Positions 61,966 through 64,000 of a stretch of 64,000 bases of DNA are shown here, in pieces. The stretch lies in contig VFJQ01000052.1 in the NCBI GenBank assembly GCA_009885995.1, positions 1 to 64,000 on the forward strand. Reading direction: 5' to 3'. Position 1 is the first letter of the stretch. Each line of letters starts with the position of its first letter. Source of the DNA: Verrucomicrobiota bacterium (lineage in GTDB: Bacteria; Verrucomicrobiota; Verrucomicrobiia; Chthoniobacterales; Chthoniobacteraceae). The notes beneath the pieces were generated by a model. The model did not search any database, was not told the origin of the DNA, and saw only the letters and a program-made list of their open reading frames with translations. The translations under genes and the position numbers were made by a program.

Positions 61966-61982
61966 ATCGGACTTTGGTCCTA
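61966..61982. promoter_or_regulatory. Palindrome ATCGGACTTTGGTCCTA upstream of the FixJ-type regulator
   Basis: It differs from the site at 58549-58565 at one base. It lies 45 bp upstream of the regulator's GTG and 57 bp upstream of the divergent SgcJ-like gene, so one site could serve both directions. Confidence 0.7.
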
Positions 61983-62039
61983 TGGACGTTGGGGCGCGCG
62001 AGGCGCACGCTCGCAGTCTCAACTCACCAAAACCGTCGC

Positions 62040-62939
62040 ATGAAAAACACCGCCCTCGTCGCAACCCTTACCGCCGCGCTCGCGAGCGCGGCTTTCGCCC
62101 AGGCCCCCTCGGACACGCCGCCGGAAAAGGCCGCCGTGATCGCCAATGACCGCGCCTACGAAGCCGCCTACGCCAAGGCCGACGTGAAGGCGCTCGCTAA
62201 CTTTTTCGCTGAAGACGCGGAATACACCGCCGACGATGGACGCGCGTTCAGCGGACGCGCGGCGATCGAGGAGGCTCTCCACGCCGGCTTGCTCGCGAAC
62301 AAAGGCTCGAAGCTCGCCATCGCGGTCGATTCGGTGAAGGTGCTCGCGCCGGAGGTGGTGCTGGAAAAAGGCGCGACGACGATGACGGCGAAGGACGGCA
62401 CGACGAGCGGCGCGCTTTTCACCGCCATCCACGTGAAGAAAGACGGCAAATGGAAGATCGGCCAACTCGTGGAGACGCCGCTGCCGACGGTGACGCCGGG
62501 TGAGCAACTCGCGGAACTCGCGTGGCTGATCGGTGAATGGCAGGAGACTGACAAGACCAATGACCTGGACGTGCGCAGCCAGTTCGTATGGGCGCGCGGC
62601 GGCAATTTCATCACACGTAATGTGGCGGTGAAGCGCGCGGGCGAGACGACGCTCGAAGGCTGGCAGGTCATCGGCTGGGATCCGGTCGCGGAAGGCATCC
62701 GCTCGTGGACGTTCGATAGCGAGGGCGGGTTCGCCGAGGGCACGTGGACGCGCGAAGGCAATCGCTGGCTACAGCGCGAAATCGGCGTCGCGCCCGACGG
62801 CAGCCGCAGCGGCGCCGACAATACTTTCACGAAGCTCAGCGCGGATCGCTTCGCGTGGGATTCGCAAAACCGCACGCTCGACGGCGTGCCGCAGCCGAGC
62901 ATCGGCCGCATCGAAATCAACCGCGTGAAAGGAAACTAA
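62040..62939 (+). CDS. Exported SgcJ/EcaC-like (SnoaL/NTF2-fold) protein
   Basis: A 299-aa protein with a signal peptide (ALVATLTAALASAAFAQAPS). Residues ~25-150 match the SgcJ/EcaC-type NTF2-like fold: IANDRAYEAAYAKADVKALA, NFFAEDAEYTADDGRAFSGR, AIEEALHAGL and HVKKDGKWKIGQLVE. A second ~140-residue lipocalin-like domain follows (LAELAWLIGEWQETDKTNDL, WQVIGWDPVAEGIRSWTFDS). No catalytic set can be assigned; the family name 'oxidoreductase' comes from antibiotic-cluster relatives. It diverges from the FixJ-type regulator and shares its palindrome, so it may be a target gene. The Gly-rich gene follows after 4 bp. Confidence 0.85.
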   Translation: MKNTALVATLTAALASAAFAQAPSDTPPEKAAVIANDRAYEAAYAKADVKALANFFAEDAEYTADDGRAFSGRAAIEEALHAGLLANKGSKLAIAVDSVKVLAPEVVLEKGATTMTAKDGTTSGALFTAIHVKKDGKWKIGQLVETPLPTVTPGEQLAELAWLIGEWQETDKTNDLDVRSQFVWARGGNFITRNVAVKRAGETTLEGWQVIGWDPVAEGIRSWTFDSEGGFAEGTWTREGNRWLQREIGVAPDGSRSGADNTFTKLSADRFAWDSQNRTLDGVPQPSIGRIEINRVKGN

Positions 62940-62943
62940 AGCC

Positions 62944-64000
62944 ATGCGCTCACGACTTCCCTCGATCTTTGCGGCAGCAATGACGCTCGCCGTGTTCTTT
63001 GAAGCTGCGACGGCATATGCCGGTCGTGGTGGTGGTGGTGGTGGCGGACGTGGTGGAGGAGGTGGCGGAGGTTCGCGAGGTGGAGGCGGCGGCGGTGGAG
63101 GCGGAAGCTTTTCGCGTCCGTCCGGTGGTGGCGGCGGTGGTGGCTCCCGGCCGTCTGGTGGCGGGAGCGTTTCACGGCCCTCGGGCGGTGGCGGCGGTTC
63201 GCGCCCTTCGGGTGGAAGCTTCGACCGACCATCGGGAGGAGGAGGTGGTGCTTCACGCCCATCGCAACTCCCCTCCAGTGGCGCGTCGCGCCCGAGCGGT
63301 GGGAGCGGTGGCCGGGTGCCATCAGCGCCTGCGCAGCGTCCTTCGGGTGGCGGAGATCGTCCGTCCCTTGGCGGAAGCGCGACTCAACTGCCCTCGCTCG
63401 GTGGTGGAGCGTCGCAGTTGCCCTCGGGAAATCGTCCCAGCGCCGGCGCGGGAAACCGTCCCTCGCAAACGCCGGCGCGTCCCGGCGGTGCGGATCGTCC
63501 CGGAGCCGGCACAGCAGGCCGGCCCTCGCAGCTTCCCAGCAAACCCGGCGCAGGCGTCGCAGATCGTCCCGGCGCCAAACCCGGCCAGCGCCCGAGCACG
63601 GGCGACGTCGGCAACTTCCTCGGCGTCGCCGGTGGTGCAGCAGCGGGTGGTGCGCTCGGCGGCTCGCTGGCCAATCGCCCATCGACACTCCCAGCGGAAC
63701 GTCCCGGCATAGGTGACCGCCCCGGCGCAGGCGAACGTCCCGTGCGGCCCGAGCAGCGCCCGAATTGGGACGAGCGTTCGCAAGGCCGCAACGAGCAATG
63801 GAATCAGCGCGTGGACAACCGGAGCGATGCATGGAACCAGCGCGGCGAACAGCGGCAGCAGGCGCGCAACGATTTCCAACAGAATAGCGACCAGCGGTGG
63901 AACAATCTCGAGAACGCGCAACAGGACCGCCAGAACTGGCGCGATCAAAACCGCGAAGACTGGCAGGGGCATCGCGAAGAGATGTGGGACTACCGCGGCG
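62944..64000 (+). CDS. Exported Gly/Arg/Pro/Ser-rich protein (3' end beyond window)
   Basis: An open frame from ATG at 62944 to the window end, at least 352 codons, with no stop. A signal peptide (LPSIFAAAMTLAVFFEAATA) precedes a long low-complexity region: poly-Gly tracts, then many RPSGG and (N/D)RPxxG repeats to about residue 270, with an embedded hydrophobic FLGVAGGAAAGGALGGSLA. The C-terminal part seen is Asn/Gln/Arg/Trp-rich (EQRPNWDERSQGRNEQWNQR, WNNLENAQQDRQNWRDQNRE). Comparable proteins occur in PVC and other bacteria; a surface or periplasmic structural role is a guess. It starts 4 bp after the SgcJ-like stop and is probably co-transcribed. Confidence 0.85.
   Translation, partial: MRSRLPSIFAAAMTLAVFFEAATAYAGRGGGGGGGRGGGGGGGSRGGGGGGGGGSFSRPSGGGGGGGSRPSGGGSVSRPSGGGGGSRPSGGSFDRPSGGGGGASRPSQLPSSGASRPSGGSGGRVPSAPAQRPSGGGDRPSLGGSATQLPSLGGGASQLPSGNRPSAGAGNRPSQTPARPGGADRPGAGTAGRPSQLPSKPGAGVADRPGAKPGQRPSTGDVGNFLGVAGGAAAGGALGGSLANRPSTLPAERPGIGDRPGAGERPVRPEQRPNWDERSQGRNEQWNQRVDNRSDAWNQRGEQRQQARNDFQQNSDQRWNNLENAQQDRQNWRDQNREDWQGHREEMWDYRG

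Overview
The window is GC-rich, densely packed bacterial chromosome. Its gene content points to the PVC group and most likely Verrucomicrobiota: a DUF1549/DUF1553 protein, large PQQ-propeller and Tat-exported Gfo/Idh/MocA proteins, an FHA-Ser/Thr kinase, system II cytochrome c assembly, Pro- and Gly-rich exported proteins, and an L13 protein with a 'TFSAKAHE' N-terminal extension. This placement is inference from gene content. No rRNA, tRNA, CRISPR array, phage or insertion sequence was recognised. Several very long antisense reading frames are GC-driven shadows of real genes.

Layout. 1-8.4 kb: an XRE regulator cut by the window edge, glgC, an M23 peptidase and an exported isoaspartyl methyltransferase; then an intergenic island with two copies of a ~200-bp nested inverted repeat; then a YdcF/SanA-like gene coupled to ahcY, and a 706-aa protein with an N-terminal cysteine cluster. 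8.5-15.5 kb: a di-heme oxidoreductase and two paralogous hybrid histidine kinases. 15.5-24.7 kb: metK, a PQQ-propeller protein, an ArsR-methyltransferase fusion, an FHA-kinase, a Gfo/Idh/MocA enzyme and a phosphoribosyltransferase. 24.7-33.7 kb: a zinc-ribbon protein, ispH with a DUF4173-type membrane protein, a winged-helix regulator with its membrane partner, an orphan Opp-type ATPase, rodA, tgt and menG. 33.7-41.8 kb: a REC-HK-REC hybrid, a VTT protein, a DUF1549 protein, rplM-rpsI and rsmE-dnaJ-grpE. 41.8-48 kb: a SpoIIE phosphatase and a three-gene export cluster built around an M50 peptidase-HlyD chimera. 48-52.3 kb: a lipoprotein and resB-ccsA. 52.3-64 kb: a multiply frameshifted pseudogene, an operon of L,D-transpeptidase, NodT-type outer-membrane factor, YibH-like adaptor, DUF3302 and DUF1269 proteins, FixL/FixJ-type signalling genes, an SgcJ-like protein and a Gly-rich exported protein running off the end.

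How parts fit. metK and ahcY share a 22-bp upstream motif, and a SahR-like ArsR-methyltransferase lies 3 kb from metK, which suggests a local S-adenosylmethionine-cycle regulon. A nearly identical palindrome lies 41-45 bp upstream of both response-regulator genes of the FixL/FixJ cluster; one copy heads the run leading into the YibH-type efflux operon. A CTTTG/CAAAG inverted repeat lies in front of the winged-helix/membrane pair and again in front of ispH. ResB/CcsA would mature c-type cytochromes such as the di-heme oxidoreductase. Many starts overlap the preceding stop (ATGA, TGATG, TAGTG), so translational coupling is common. The most unusual items are the shared regulatory palindromes, the M50-HlyD export cluster without an energising ATPase, the nested repeats and the decayed gene.
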